Below, piece after piece: positions 7,458-15,291 of a stretch of 64,000 nucleotides of DNA. The notes under the pieces were generated by a model. It was not told where the DNA came from, ran no database searches, and worked only from the letters and a program-made list of their open reading frames with translations. The position numbers and the translations under genes were made by a program. This DNA is from Bacillota bacterium (lineage in GTDB: Bacteria; Bacillota; Clostridia; Christensenellales; UMGS416): positions 1 through 64,000 of the forward strand of contig JAEWRW010000047.1 of assembly GCA_023398815.1 (NCBI GenBank), given 5' to 3'. Each line of letters opens with the position of its first letter. Positions within the stretch are counted from its first letter, which is position 1.

Positions 7458-8903
7458 ATGGCTGGCAAGAATCAGGAGTTTGTCACCCAAATCGCCGACA
7501 TCAACGTCGATTTCCCCCAGTGGTACACCGACGTCGTCCTCAAGGCTGAGATGTGCGATTACGGCCCGGTCAAGGGCACCATGGTCATCCGCCCCTATGG
7601 GTATGAGATCTGGGAGCGCATCCAGGAAGAGCTGGGCGGGCGCATCAAGGCCACCGGCCACCGCAACGCCTATTTCCCCATGTTCATCCCCAAGAGCTAC
7701 CTCATGAAGGAAGCCGAGCACGTTGAGGGCTTCGCGCCTGAGGTCGCCTGGGTCACCCGTGGCGGCAACGAGGAGCTGGCCGAGCCGCTGGTCGTCCGCC
7801 CCACGTCGGAGACGATCATCTGCTCCATGTATGCCAAGTGGATTCAGAGCTACCGCGACCTGCCGGTGCTCATGAACCAGTGGTGCAACGTCGTCCGGTG
7901 GGAGAAATCCACCCGGCCCTTCCTGCGCACCAGCGAGTTCCTGTGGCAGGAGGGTCACACCGTGCACGAGACCGCCGAGGAAGCCCAGGAAGAGACCCTC
8001 AAAATGTTGGAGGTCTACCGCGAGTTCACCGAGAACGTGCTGGCTATCCCGCTGTCGCTGGGCCTGAAGACCGAGAAGGAGAAGTTCGCCGGTGCCGTGG
8101 CCACCTACGCCATTGAGGCGCTGATGCAGGACGGCAAGGCCCTGCAGGCCGGCACTTCCCACAACCTGGGGCAGCACTTCTCCAAGGTGTTTGACATCAT
8201 GTACCAAAGCCGCGAGGGCAAGCAGGAATACGGCTGGCAGACGAGCTGGGGCGTCAGCACCCGGCTCATTGGCGGACTCATCATGGTGCACGGCGACCAG
8301 CGCGGCCTGGTGCTGCCGCCCCGCGTCGCGCCCATTGAGGTCGTCATTTTGCCCATCGCCGCCCACAAGCCCGGCGTGGCCGAGCGCTGCGCCCAGGTGC
8401 GCGACGAGTTAGCCGCCGCCGGCATCCGCGTCAAGCTCGATGACCGCGACACCGTCTCGGCGGGCTGGAAATTCAACGAGTGGGAGCTGAAGGGCGTGCC
8501 GCTGCGGCTGGAAATCGGCCCCCGCGACATGGAAAACGGCGTGGCCACCGCCCTGCGGCGTGACACGCTGGAGAAGTTCACCCTGCCGCTTGATGGCATC
8601 GCCGCCGCGGCCAAGGCCAAGCTTGATGAGATTCAGAAAGACCTCTACGCCAAGGCCAAGGCCTACCGCGACGCCCACACCTTCGACGCCCAGGACATGG
8701 CGGGCCTGCAGAATGCCCTGGACAACGGCCACGGCTATGTGCGCGGCATGTGGTGCGGCGACCGCGCCTGCGAGGACGCGGTGAAGGAGCGCACCGGCGC
8801 TACGGCCCGCTGCATGCCCTTCCAGCAGGAGCACATTGGCGACACCTGCGTCGTCTGCGGCAAGAAGGCCGACAAGCTGGTGCTGTGGGCGCGAGCATAC
8901 TAA
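7458..8903 (+). CDS. proS: prolyl-tRNA synthetase, archaeal/eukaryotic-type (ProS type 3)
   Basis: Charges tRNA-Pro with proline. 481 residues, class II synthetase. Motif 2 region VVRWEKSTRPFLRTSEFLWQ and motif 1/2 surroundings (PLVVRPTSETI) fit the short ProRS that lacks the bacterial INS editing domain. The C-terminus holds the zinc-binding domain with MWCGDRACED and CVVCGKKADK, and the protein ends in WARAY, a family trait. ATG 7458 follows AAAGGAG; the frame can be extended upstream to 7374 but that runs through the T-box and terminator and is not coding. Regulated by the T-box leader. Confidence 0.97.
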   Translation: MAGKNQEFVTQIADINVDFPQWYTDVVLKAEMCDYGPVKGTMVIRPYGYEIWERIQEELGGRIKATGHRNAYFPMFIPKSYLMKEAEHVEGFAPEVAWVTRGGNEELAEPLVVRPTSETIICSMYAKWIQSYRDLPVLMNQWCNVVRWEKSTRPFLRTSEFLWQEGHTVHETAEEAQEETLKMLEVYREFTENVLAIPLSLGLKTEKEKFAGAVATYAIEALMQDGKALQAGTSHNLGQHFSKVFDIMYQSREGKQEYGWQTSWGVSTRLIGGLIMVHGDQRGLVLPPRVAPIEVVILPIAAHKPGVAERCAQVRDELAAAGIRVKLDDRDTVSAGWKFNEWELKGVPLRLEIGPRDMENGVATALRRDTLEKFTLPLDGIAAAAKAKLDEIQKDLYAKAKAYRDAHTFDAQDMAGLQNALDNGHGYVRGMWCGDRACEDAVKERTGATARCMPFQQEHIGDTCVVCGKKADKLVLWARAY

Positions 8904-8906
8904 GCT

Positions 8907-8935
8907 CGGAGGGGGACTCTGTCCCCCTTCCGAAC
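8907..8935 (+). terminator. proS downstream hairpin
   Basis: GGGGGAC TCT GTCCCCC hairpin just after the stop codon, followed by only two T; probable terminator or transcript end stabiliser. Confidence 0.5.
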
Positions 8936-8968
8936 CTCCCCCTGGTATGTACGTGTGCTGGGTTTGGT

Positions 8969-9005
8969 GGGGCTTGGCGGCGAGTGAATCGCCGCCGCGC
9001 ACCGG
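8969..9005 (+). repeat. hairpin repeat, copy 1
   Basis: Stem GGCGGCGA / TCGCCGCC around GTGAA (8976-8996), embedded in a 36-37-base unit beginning GGGGCTTGG and ending CACCGG. A near-identical unit lies 127 bases on. The 8904-9214 interval has no gene. Confidence 0.7.
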
Positions 9006-9095
9006 GGGTGCGAGCGCGAAACCAGTGAGGAACAGTGGGTGCCAGGAGTGTGTTGCTCTGGATTGCCGCTGGATAAGCCGGAATGTCGGTTCTGC

Positions 9096-9132
9096 GGGGT
9101 TTGGCGGCGAGTGAATCGCCGCTGCACGCCGG
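9096..9132 (+). repeat. hairpin repeat, copy 2
   Basis: Same unit as 8969-9005 with four or five substitutions, stem GGCGGCGA / TCGCCGCT around GTGAA. Read on the minus strand the loop region is GATTCAC, close to the GATTCAT of the dispersed elements elsewhere in the window. Confidence 0.7.
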
Positions 9133-9214
9133 AGATGGGAGCATAGAACGAGGAAACGGAACGAGAGGCGGGGCGGGCGAATGCTCGCCTTGCCCAATTG
9201 TGGAGGTTGTCCGA

Positions 9215-10150
9215 TTGCCACGGAGTGAAAACTTGAACCAGTTGGAGAGGAATGACACCGGCTTCCCCACTACCTGTCGGCTGTGCCCACGCCGTTGCGG
9301 GGCCAACCGGCTGACCGGTGTGGGGGTCTGCGGCGTTGGCGCGGGGCTGCGGGTGGCGCGGGCGGCGTTGCACCACTGGGAGGAACCCTGCATCTCCGGC
9401 ACGAAGGGATCGGGCACAGTGTTCTTCTCTGGCTGCGCGCTGCGGTGTTGCTTCTGCCAGAATTACCCCATCAGCGCCGGGGCCTTCGGGCAGGACATTT
9501 CAGTGGAACGCTTGGCGGAGATCTTCCTGGAGCTGCAGGGGCAGGGGGCGCACAACATCAACTTGGTCAACCCAACCCATTACGCCCCGCCCATCGCCGA
9601 CGCCCTGCGGCTGGCCAAGGCGCAGGGCCTTACGCTCCCCGTCGTGTGCAACTCCGGTGGGTATGACTCGCCCGAGGTGCTGGCTGCCTTCAACGGGTTG
9701 GTGGACATCTACCTGCCCGACCTCAAATACCACAGTGAGCAGGCGTCGGCAGCTTACTCCGGCGCGGTGGATTACTTCGCCGTGGCGTCGCGGGCCATTC
9801 CGGCGATGCTCGCGCAGGTGGGCCAGCCGGTTTTTGCCGACGATGGCCTGCTGCAGCGGGGGCTCATCGTGCGGCACTTGGTACTGCCGGGGCAGGCGGC
9901 AGACTCGCTGGCTCTCTTGGATTGGCTGGCCGGGGCACTGCCGGCGGGCAGCTTCCTGCTGAGCCTGATGTGTCAGTACATCCCCAGCCACCGCGCGGCG
10001 GAGCACCGGGAGCTCAATCGGCGGCTCACGACGCTGGAATACCAGAAGGTGCTGCGCCGGGCCGATGAGCTGGGGCTCGCCGGCTTCCGCCAGGAGCGGC
10101 CATCGGCCAGCGATGCCTACGTGCCCGATTTCAATTTGGAGGGTGTCTGA
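9215..10150 (+). CDS. radical SAM protein, PflX/COG1313-like
   Basis: 311-residue radical SAM protein. The AdoMet iron-sulfur cluster motif C-x3-C-x2-C is in SGCALRCCFCQNYPIS, and an extra cysteine cluster CRLCPRRCG lies N-terminal to it, as in the pyruvate-formate-lyase-activase-like PflX family. Later conserved segments are NLVNPTHY, LPDLKY and the C-terminal GFRQERP. Start chosen at TTG 9215, 8 bases after GGAGG (9202-9206); the frame is open further upstream but contains the hairpin repeat. The physiological substrate is unknown for the family. It stands alone ahead of yebC with its own intergenic region. Confidence 0.85.
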   Translation: MPRSENLNQLERNDTGFPTTCRLCPRRCGANRLTGVGVCGVGAGLRVARAALHHWEEPCISGTKGSGTVFFSGCALRCCFCQNYPISAGAFGQDISVERLAEIFLELQGQGAHNINLVNPTHYAPPIADALRLAKAQGLTLPVVCNSGGYDSPEVLAAFNGLVDIYLPDLKYHSEQASAAYSGAVDYFAVASRAIPAMLAQVGQPVFADDGLLQRGLIVRHLVLPGQAADSLALLDWLAGALPAGSFLLSLMCQYIPSHRAAEHRELNRRLTTLEYQKVLRRADELGLAGFRQERPSASDAYVPDFNLEGV

Positions 10151-10160
10151 CGGCAGGGAG

Positions 10161-10189
10161 TTGCCAGAGAGACGCTTTTCCTGTATACT
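10161..10189 (+). promoter_or_regulatory. yebC promoter
   Basis: TTGCCA (10161-10166), 17-base spacer, TATACT (10184-10189). A small GCCGCCC AAA GGGCGG hairpin lies in the short leader. Confidence 0.75.
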
Positions 10190-10250
10190 TATCAATTGCC
10201 AATGACAAAACATGCCGCCCAAAGGGCGGGGATTGATACGGAGGGATTCG

Positions 10251-10991
10251 ATGTCCGGCCATTCCAAGTGGGCAACCATGCACAGAAAGAAAGAAAAGAT
10301 CGACGCGGCCAAGGGGAAGGTCTTCACACGCCTGGGGCGGGAAATCATGGTGGCGGTCAAGGAGGGCGGTGGCCCGAACGTTGACGCCAACATGCGCCTG
10401 AGCGCGGTGATCGACAAGGCCAAGGCGGCCAACATGCCCAACGACAACATCAAGCGCCTCATTGAGAAGGCCGCTGGTGCCGCCGCCGGTGAGGGCTATG
10501 AGGAGATCACCTACGAGGGCTACGGCCCCGCGGGCATCGCGGTCATCGTCAATGTACTGACCGACAACCGCAACCGCACCGCGCCTGAGGTTCGCCACCT
10601 CTTTGATAAGGCTGGTGGTTCCCTGGGTGCCAATGGCTGCGTCAGCTGGATGTTCGACCGCAAGGGCGTCATCTTGATTGAGGAACCGGGCAAGCACACC
10701 GAGGACGACATCATGATGGTGGCGTTGGAGGCCGGTGCCGAGGACATCGAGAGCGACGAGGGGATGTACGAGATCACCACCGCGCCCCAGGACATGCCCG
10801 CCGTGCGGGATGCGCTGGAGGCCGCTGGCATTCCCGTCGCGTCTGCTGAAGTCTCCATGGTGCCCCAGAACACCACCGAGGTAACCGGCGAGATCGCAGA
10901 GAAGTTCGTCCGTCTCATTGAGAACCTGGAGGACAACGACGACGTGGACAGCGTGTTCCACAACGCCGATATACCCGAGGAATACCTGTAA
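10251..10991 (+). CDS. yebC: YebC/PmpR-family (TACO1) protein
   Basis: 246-residue member of the universal YebC family. It begins MSGHSKWATMHRKKEKIDAAKGK, the invariant family N-terminus apart from small changes, and continues with the typical three-domain protein (GPAGIAVIVNVLTDNRNRT in the middle, DDVDSVFHNAD at the end). Family members have been described as transcriptional regulators and, for some, as factors that help ribosomes through difficult sequences. ATG 10251 follows GGAGGG by 5 bases. Expressed from its own promoter and ended by a strong terminator. Confidence 0.96.
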   Translation: MSGHSKWATMHRKKEKIDAAKGKVFTRLGREIMVAVKEGGGPNVDANMRLSAVIDKAKAANMPNDNIKRLIEKAAGAAAGEGYEEITYEGYGPAGIAVIVNVLTDNRNRTAPEVRHLFDKAGGSLGANGCVSWMFDRKGVILIEEPGKHTEDDIMMVALEAGAEDIESDEGMYEITTAPQDMPAVRDALEAAGIPVASAEVSMVPQNTTEVTGEIAEKFVRLIENLEDNDDVDSVFHNADIPEEYL

Positions 10992-11007
10992 ACCGAATGG
11001 AGCCGTA

Positions 11008-11033
11008 GGGGGAGTGAGGCACTCCCCCTTTTT
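11008..11033 (+). terminator. yebC terminator
   Basis: GGGGGAGTG / CACTCCCCC 9-bp stem with a three-base loop, then TTTTT. Confidence 0.93.
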
Positions 11034-11050
11034 CATTGGGAGGGATAGAA

Positions 11051-11461
11051 ATGGTCGTGATGGTGGTGGATGGACAGGGCGGCGGCGTGGGCCGGGCGCT
11101 GGTGGCTGCCCTGCGGGCAAAGCTGGCAGCGGGGCACACCATCCGCGCGTTGGGCACCAACTCGGCGGCGACGGCGGCGATGCTGCGCGCCGGGGCAGAC
11201 GAGGCCGCCACCGGGGAGCACGCCATCGTGCACAACGCAGCGCGGGCCGACGTCATCGCCGGGCCCATCGGCATCGTGTTGGCCAGCTCGCTCTTAGGGG
11301 AGCTGACACCCGCCATGGCCGCCGCCATTGCTGGCAGCGACGCCCAGAAGGTGCTGCTGCCCATGGAACGCTGCCAGACCCATGTGGTAGGCGCGGCACC
11401 CCTGCCCCTGGGGGAGGCCGTGGACCGGGCCGCCGAACTCATCCTGTCCTTGCTATCGTAA
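11051..11461 (+). CDS. DUF3842 family protein
   Basis: 136-residue protein of the DUF3842 family, function unknown. It has a Rossmann-like start (VVMVVDGQGGGVGRALV, a glycine-rich loop) followed by ALGTNSAATAAMLRAGAD, GEHAIVHNA and GPIGIVLASSLLGELTP, which are the family's conserved blocks. The glycine loop suggests nucleotide binding, but no catalytic residues can be assigned. ATG 11051 follows GGGAGGG. It lies between the yebC terminator and the promoter of the metal-transport operon, whose -35 box begins four bases after its stop; it may or may not be linked to metal handling. Confidence 0.82.
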   Translation: MVVMVVDGQGGGVGRALVAALRAKLAAGHTIRALGTNSAATAAMLRAGADEAATGEHAIVHNAARADVIAGPIGIVLASSLLGELTPAMAAAIAGSDAQKVLLPMERCQTHVVGAAPLPLGEAVDRAAELILSLLS

Positions 11462-11464
11462 TTG

Positions 11465-11494
11465 CTTGACCCGGGCGGTCGCAACCGCTATAAT
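11465..11494 (+). promoter_or_regulatory. promoter of the cbiM-cbiQ-cbiO operon
   Basis: TTGACC (11465-11470), 18-base spacer, TATAAT (11489-11494). Transcription should start near 11500, where the structured leader begins. Confidence 0.8.
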
Positions 11495-11499
11495 AACCC

Positions 11500-11616
11500 G
11501 TGGCGAATTGGGCCATGAAGACCCCGCCACCTGACCCAAGGTACAAACAAAGGAATGGACTGCCATGAAGGCCGTCGGACCGCAGCAGCGGGCCACGTCT
11601 TCATGGTATTTTTGTT
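11500..11616 (+). promoter_or_regulatory. candidate riboregulatory leader with terminator ahead of cbiM
   Basis: GTGGCG (11500-11505) pairs with CGCCAC (11525-11530); TTGGG in that loop (11508-11512) can pair with CCCAA (11535-11539), a pseudoknot. CCATGAAG occurs twice (11513-11520 and 11563-11570), and either copy can pair with CTTCATGG (11599-11606), which is followed by TATTTTTG. Pairing with the second copy makes an intrinsic terminator; pairing with the first would be an alternative. This is the layout of a transcription-terminating riboswitch. I do not see cobalamin (GCCACTG) or NiCo consensus blocks. Confidence 0.55.
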
Positions 11617-11632
11617 GTGGGGGTATTTTATC

Positions 11633-12688
11633 ATGCACATGTCAGACGCACTCGTCAGCCCCGTGGTCGGTGGGGTGCTGTGGGCCGGGGCCGTGGGGGT
11701 CGCGGCGTACTCGGTGCGCAAGCTTGCCAAGGACGACCTGATGGAGAGCAAGAAAGTACCCATGATGGGCGTCATGGGCGCCTTCGTCTTTGCCGCGCAG
11801 ATGATCAATTTCACCATCCCCGGCACGGGCTCCAGCGGTCACATCGGCGGCGGGTTGCTGCTGGCCGCCCTGTTGGGGCCGGAGGCCGGCTTCCTGGTGC
11901 TGATGGCGGTGCTCGCCATACAGGGGTTGTTCTTTGCCGATGGCGGTCTCTTAGCCATGGGCTGCAACATCATCAACATGGGCTTCTATTCCTGCTTCAT
12001 CGCCTATCCGTTGATCTTTAGGCCGGTGACGAGCAAGGGCACCTCCCCGGGCCGCACTACGCTGGCGGCCGTGCTGGCGGTGGTGGCGGGGCTGCAGCTG
12101 GGGGCGTTCTCCGTGGTGCTGGAGACGCTGGCCAGTGGCCGCACCCAGCTGCCCTTCGGCTCCTTCCTGCTGCTGATGCAGCCCATTCACCTGGCCATCG
12201 GCGTGGTGGAAGGGCTCATCACTGCGGCGGTACTGGTGTTCCTGCGCCGTGCCGCGCCGGAAGCCCTGCCTGACAGCCAGACGGTGGGCACCGGGGGTTT
12301 CCCCAAGCGGGCGGTGGCTATCGTCGCGGCACTGGCACTGGTGACCGGCGGCTCGCTGTCGTGGTTGGCTTCCACCCACCCCGACGGGCTGGAGTGGTCC
12401 ATCGCCGGCGTCGCCGGGGCGAGCGAGCTTGCCGCCAGCGGCGCGGTGTACGATTCACTGGGGCAGTTGCAGGGGAAGACGGCCTTCCTGCCCGACTATG
12501 GCTTCCGCGCGCCGGCTGAGGACGCGGCGGAAGAGGCCGACGCCCAGTGGCCGGCGGTCAGCGCGGGCACCTCGGTGGCTGGTGTGGTGGGCAGTGTTCT
12601 GACTTTGGCGCTGGCGGTGGCGGCGGGCCTGCTGCTGTGGCTGCCCCGGCGCAGGCGGGCGGCGCAAGCGGCGCGCGACGCGGCTTGA
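11633..12688 (+). CDS. cbiM: cobalt/nickel ECF transporter CbiM/NikM with C-terminal PDGLE domain
   Basis: Substrate-binding membrane subunit of a Co2+/Ni2+ ECF importer, 351 residues. The start at ATG 11633 gives MHMSDALVSP; the Met-His N-terminus and adjacent residues are part of the metal site in CbiM/NikM, so this start is required. Conserved features: KVPMMGVMGAFVFAAQMINF and GTGSSGHIGGGLL, and about seven membrane segments. After residue 230 a fused CbiN/NikN-like region carries the HPDGLEW signature and a final membrane helix. The fusion is more common in nickel-type (NikMN) systems, so the metal is uncertain. First gene of an operon with cbiQ and cbiO, controlled by the leader at 11500-11616. 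Confidence 0.92.
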   Translation: MHMSDALVSPVVGGVLWAGAVGVAAYSVRKLAKDDLMESKKVPMMGVMGAFVFAAQMINFTIPGTGSSGHIGGGLLLAALLGPEAGFLVLMAVLAIQGLFFADGGLLAMGCNIINMGFYSCFIAYPLIFRPVTSKGTSPGRTTLAAVLAVVAGLQLGAFSVVLETLASGRTQLPFGSFLLLMQPIHLAIGVVEGLITAAVLVFLRRAAPEALPDSQTVGTGGFPKRAVAIVAALALVTGGSLSWLASTHPDGLEWSIAGVAGASELAASGAVYDSLGQLQGKTAFLPDYGFRAPAEDAAEEADAQWPAVSAGTSVAGVVGSVLTLALAVAAGLLLWLPRRRRAAQAARDAA

Positions 12689-12725
12689 CAGAGTAGGGGT
12701 CAACTGATAAGCTGGGCAACACAAC

Positions 12726-12746
12726 AGGCGGGCTGACAGCCCGCCT
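12726..12746 (+). other. perfect hairpin between cbiM and cbiQ
   Basis: AGGCGGGCT / AGCCCGCCT with a three-base loop and no T tract. It ends 5 bases before ATG 12752 and may trim expression of the downstream genes or protect the cbiM transcript end. Confidence 0.55.
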
Positions 12747-12775
12747 GAAGCATGACGGAACAGGGGGTGGGCAAA

Positions 12776-13582
12776 GTGGGAACAGCGGATCGGGCAATGG
12801 CGTCGCTGGGGCGCATGGAAGCATTGGCGCGGCAGGATACGCCCATTCACCGGCGGCACCCGCTGGCCCACCTGTTGGTTGCCCTGGGGTATCTCGTCAC
12901 GGTGGCCTCCTTCGGGCGGTATGAACTGGCAGGCCTGCTGCCGTTCCTTTTCTATCCCCTGGCGGTAGCAGGGTTGGGGGAGCTGCCGCTGGGCGATCTC
13001 CTCCGCCGGGGGTTGCCGGTGCTACCCCTGGTGCTGTTCCTGGGGGCGTTCAACCCCATCTTTGACCACAACGTGCTGCTCTTTGCCGGGCACCGGCTGT
13101 CGGCGGGGTGGCTGTCACTGGTGAGCATGACGCTGCGGGGGCTGCTGAGCGTGCTGGCGGCGCTGCTGCTGGCGGCCACCGTCGGCATGGCTGGGATGGG
13201 CCGTGCGCTGGGCCTGCTGCGGGTGCCCCAAATCATCGTGACCCAACTGCTGTTCACCTACCGGTATCTCTTTGTGCTGGGGGGCGAGGGCGGCCGCATG
13301 TGGCTGGCTTACTGCCTGCGTGCCCCAGGGCAGAGGGGGGTGGCCTTCGGCCAGTGGGGAAGCTTCGCGGGGCAGTGGCTGCTGCGCTCCCTCCACCGGG
13401 CTGAGCGCATCCATTCTGCCATGCTCTGTCGGGGGTTTGACGGTGCCATGCCCGGGAGCCCGGCGGCCCCGTTCGGCTGGGCCGATGGCCTGTACGCCGC
13501 CGGCTGGATCGTCTTTTTTGTGGCCGCGCGGCTTGTCAACTTGCCGCTGTGGCTGGGATCGTTGCTGACAGGAGGAGCCTGA
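12776..13582 (+). CDS. cbiQ: ECF transporter transmembrane T component CbiQ
   Basis: Scaffold membrane subunit that couples CbiM to the ATPase CbiO. About 268 residues with six or so hydrophobic segments. The conserved cytoplasmic coupling motifs are visible near the end: a segment around RRSLHRAERIHSAMLCRGFDG (shown in part) contains the A-x-R-G-F-type signature that docks the ATPase. The start is uncertain. GTG 12776 has a GGGGG sequence 8 bases upstream; ATG 12752 is an alternative with no Shine-Dalgarno because the hairpin at 12726-12746 occupies that space. It is followed 2 bases later by cbiO. Confidence 0.9.
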   Translation: MGTADRAMASLGRMEALARQDTPIHRRHPLAHLLVALGYLVTVASFGRYELAGLLPFLFYPLAVAGLGELPLGDLLRRGLPVLPLVLFLGAFNPIFDHNVLLFAGHRLSAGWLSLVSMTLRGLLSVLAALLLAATVGMAGMGRALGLLRVPQIIVTQLLFTYRYLFVLGGEGGRMWLAYCLRAPGQRGVAFGQWGSFAGQWLLRSLHRAERIHSAMLCRGFDGAMPGSPAAPFGWADGLYAAGWIVFFVAARLVNLPLWLGSLLTGGA

Positions 13583-13584
13583 CC

Positions 13585-14322
13585 ATGCCCATCGTTGAAG
13601 CCCAAGACCTACAATACGCCTACCCCGACGGCCACCCGGCGCTGGGGGGCCTCACGTTCGCTGTGGAGCCGGGGGAGCGGGTGGGCCTGGCCGGCCCCAA
13701 TGGCGCAGGCAAGTCCACACTGCTGCAGCTCTTGGCCGGCGTGCTGCTGCCGGGCGGCGGGGCGCTCACTGTCGCCGGTCACCGGGCGCAGAAGGGTGCG
13801 CTGCCGGCCATCCGTCGGGCGGCGGGGCTGGTGTTTCAGGATTCGGACGATCAGCTCTTCTGCTCCACCGTGCGGGAGGACGTGGCCTTCGGCCCGCGCA
13901 ACCTGAAACTGCCCGAGGCCGAGGTGGCCGAACGGGTGGAGCGTGCTCTCGCCCTGACCGGTGCCACCCCCCTGGCTGACAGGCCGCCCTACAAACTCTC
14001 CGGCGGGGAGAAGCGGGCCGCCGCCGTGGCTGCGGTGCTGGCGATGGAGCCACAAGTGCTGCTGCTCGACGAACCCTCGTCATCCATGGACCCGCAGGCG
14101 CGGCGGAGGCTTATCCACCTGATGCGCGGCCTGCCCCAGGCGCAGATTGTGGCGTCCCACGATCTTGACCTGCTGTGGGAAGTGTGTGACCGGGTGCTTG
14201 TGCTGCGCCAGGGTGCCATCGCCGCCGATGGCCCAGCCCACGATGTGCTGCGCGATGAGACCCTGCTTGCCTCCTGCGCGCTGGAACTGCCACTGCGCCT
14301 GCAACCCCTGGGGAAGCGCTGA
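13585..14322 (+). CDS. cbiO: cobalt/nickel ECF transporter ATPase CbiO
   Basis: ATP-hydrolysing subunit of the metal importer, 245 residues, within the normal range. Walker A GPNGAGKST (about residues 38-46), Q-loop region VFQDSDDQLF, which carries the ECF-type Q-helix residues, signature LSGGE, Walker B VLLLDEPSSSMDP and switch histidine VASHD. ATG 13585 is 9 bases from GGAGGA. It is translated with cbiQ (2-base gap). Its stop codon lies inside an inverted repeat that extends past the gene (14305-14480). Confidence 0.95.
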   Translation: MPIVEAQDLQYAYPDGHPALGGLTFAVEPGERVGLAGPNGAGKSTLLQLLAGVLLPGGGALTVAGHRAQKGALPAIRRAAGLVFQDSDDQLFCSTVREDVAFGPRNLKLPEAEVAERVERALALTGATPLADRPPYKLSGGEKRAAAVAAVLAMEPQVLLLDEPSSSMDPQARRRLIHLMRGLPQAQIVASHDLDLLWEVCDRVLVLRQGAIAADGPAHDVLRDETLLASCALELPLRLQPLGKR

Positions 14323-14480
14323 AAAAAGCATAGCATCCGTCTTGCTTGGCCTTTTTCCGCCCTGCGTCGTTGTCGTCGGTCGCCTATGCGCCCCGGCATA
14401 GGCTCCCTCCTCCGCCTAGCAGAACGGAAGAATCCACAGCGCAAGCCAGATACTCCATTTGTTCAGCGCTTCCCTGGGGG
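14305..14480. repeat. about 176-bp element with inverted-repeat ends
   Basis: GGGAAGCGCTGAA at 14311-14323 recurs inverted as TTCAGCGCTTCCC at 14462-14474, extending imperfectly on both sides (flanking CCCCTG / TGGGGG, and weaker matches inward to CTTGC). The left end covers the last codons of cbiO. In the middle lies a GCCTATGC / GCATAGGC hairpin (about 14380-14402). It looks like a small non-coding insertion or a long-stem structured element. No gene is seen in 14323-14539. Confidence 0.5.
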
Positions 14481-14539
14481 TATGACCGCCGACCCGAATT
14501 GCCATACTATTCCCAAAGGATGTTCCGGAGGGATGGGCA

Positions 14540-15187
14540 ATGCGAAAGGGAAAGCAGGTGTCGCTCATTGTGGCGGGCGCACTGCTGTGTGCGGCGGGGG
14601 TGTTGACAGCCGTCATCCATGAGGTGTGGGGTGGCAGTATTCCGCTGTTCCCAAAGCTGGGGGTGGAGCCCCAGCTGGGTGCCCTTGCCACGGCCCAGCC
14701 CATCCCCACCGGGGCGGATGCCACCGACCAGCCGGCGGGGGCGAACCTGGGGCAGACGCTGCCTGCGTCCACCTCGGCGACCGGTGTCATCCGCGAGGAC
14801 ATGAGCGTCTTCTGGGTCACCCGCTATACATCCTGCGGGCATGAGGTGGTGCGCGAGCGTGCCCCCGACCCTGAGACCATCGGCTGGAGCTACGATCGCT
14901 TTGCCCAGTATTACCCCGGCTACACCATGACGCCCCTGGGCACGAACCTCCGGATGGAGCATGCCGTCGACCAGTATTGCCCCACCCATTACATCATCCG
15001 CAGCGATGAGGACGGTGCCATTTACGTCTACCGCAACGTGGAAGGAGAAGTCACGTTGACCCAACTTGCGCGCATGAACTTCACGGTGGACATGGTGCCG
15101 CAGGATTACCGCGACCTTCTCAAGGAGGGCATGGTCTTTGACAGCTTGGAGGAGATCGAGGGGCTCATTGAGGATGCGGAGACGTAA
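14540..15187 (+). CDS. BofC C-terminal-domain-like protein
   Basis: 215-residue protein with one N-terminal membrane anchor (residues 6-28) and an extracytoplasmic part. A low-complexity linker to about residue 80 is followed by FWVTRYTSCGHEV and then CPTHYIIRSDEDGAIYVYRN, VDMVPQDYRDLLKEGM and DSLEEIEGLIED. The last half resembles the BofC C-terminal domain, where G-x-I-x-VYR and a closing LL-x-G-x-x-x-x-S-x-EE-x-x-x-L-x-ED are conserved. BofC in Bacillus restrains sigma-K processing during sporulation; many Clostridia carry such proteins of unknown role. ATG 14540 is 7 bases from GGAGGG. Monocistronic. Confidence 0.7.
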   Translation: MRKGKQVSLIVAGALLCAAGVLTAVIHEVWGGSIPLFPKLGVEPQLGALATAQPIPTGADATDQPAGANLGQTLPASTSATGVIREDMSVFWVTRYTSCGHEVVRERAPDPETIGWSYDRFAQYYPGYTMTPLGTNLRMEHAVDQYCPTHYIIRSDEDGAIYVYRNVEGEVTLTQLARMNFTVDMVPQDYRDLLKEGMVFDSLEEIEGLIEDAET

Positions 15188-15291
15188 ACCACCCAACTAC
15201 CCAAAGAGGCGCCGAGACAGCGTCTCTTTTTTCTTGCCCGTATCCAGCCCATTTGGTATCATCTTGATGAATACATTGAGGAGGGACGACG

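Noticed and set aside
8969..9132. CRISPR array
   Set aside because: Only two units, self-complementary, with a non-spacer-like 90-base interval and no cas genes.
11500..11616. Cobalamin riboswitch ahead of cbiM
   Set aside because: No GCCACTG box and the leader is too short; kept only as an unclassified leader.
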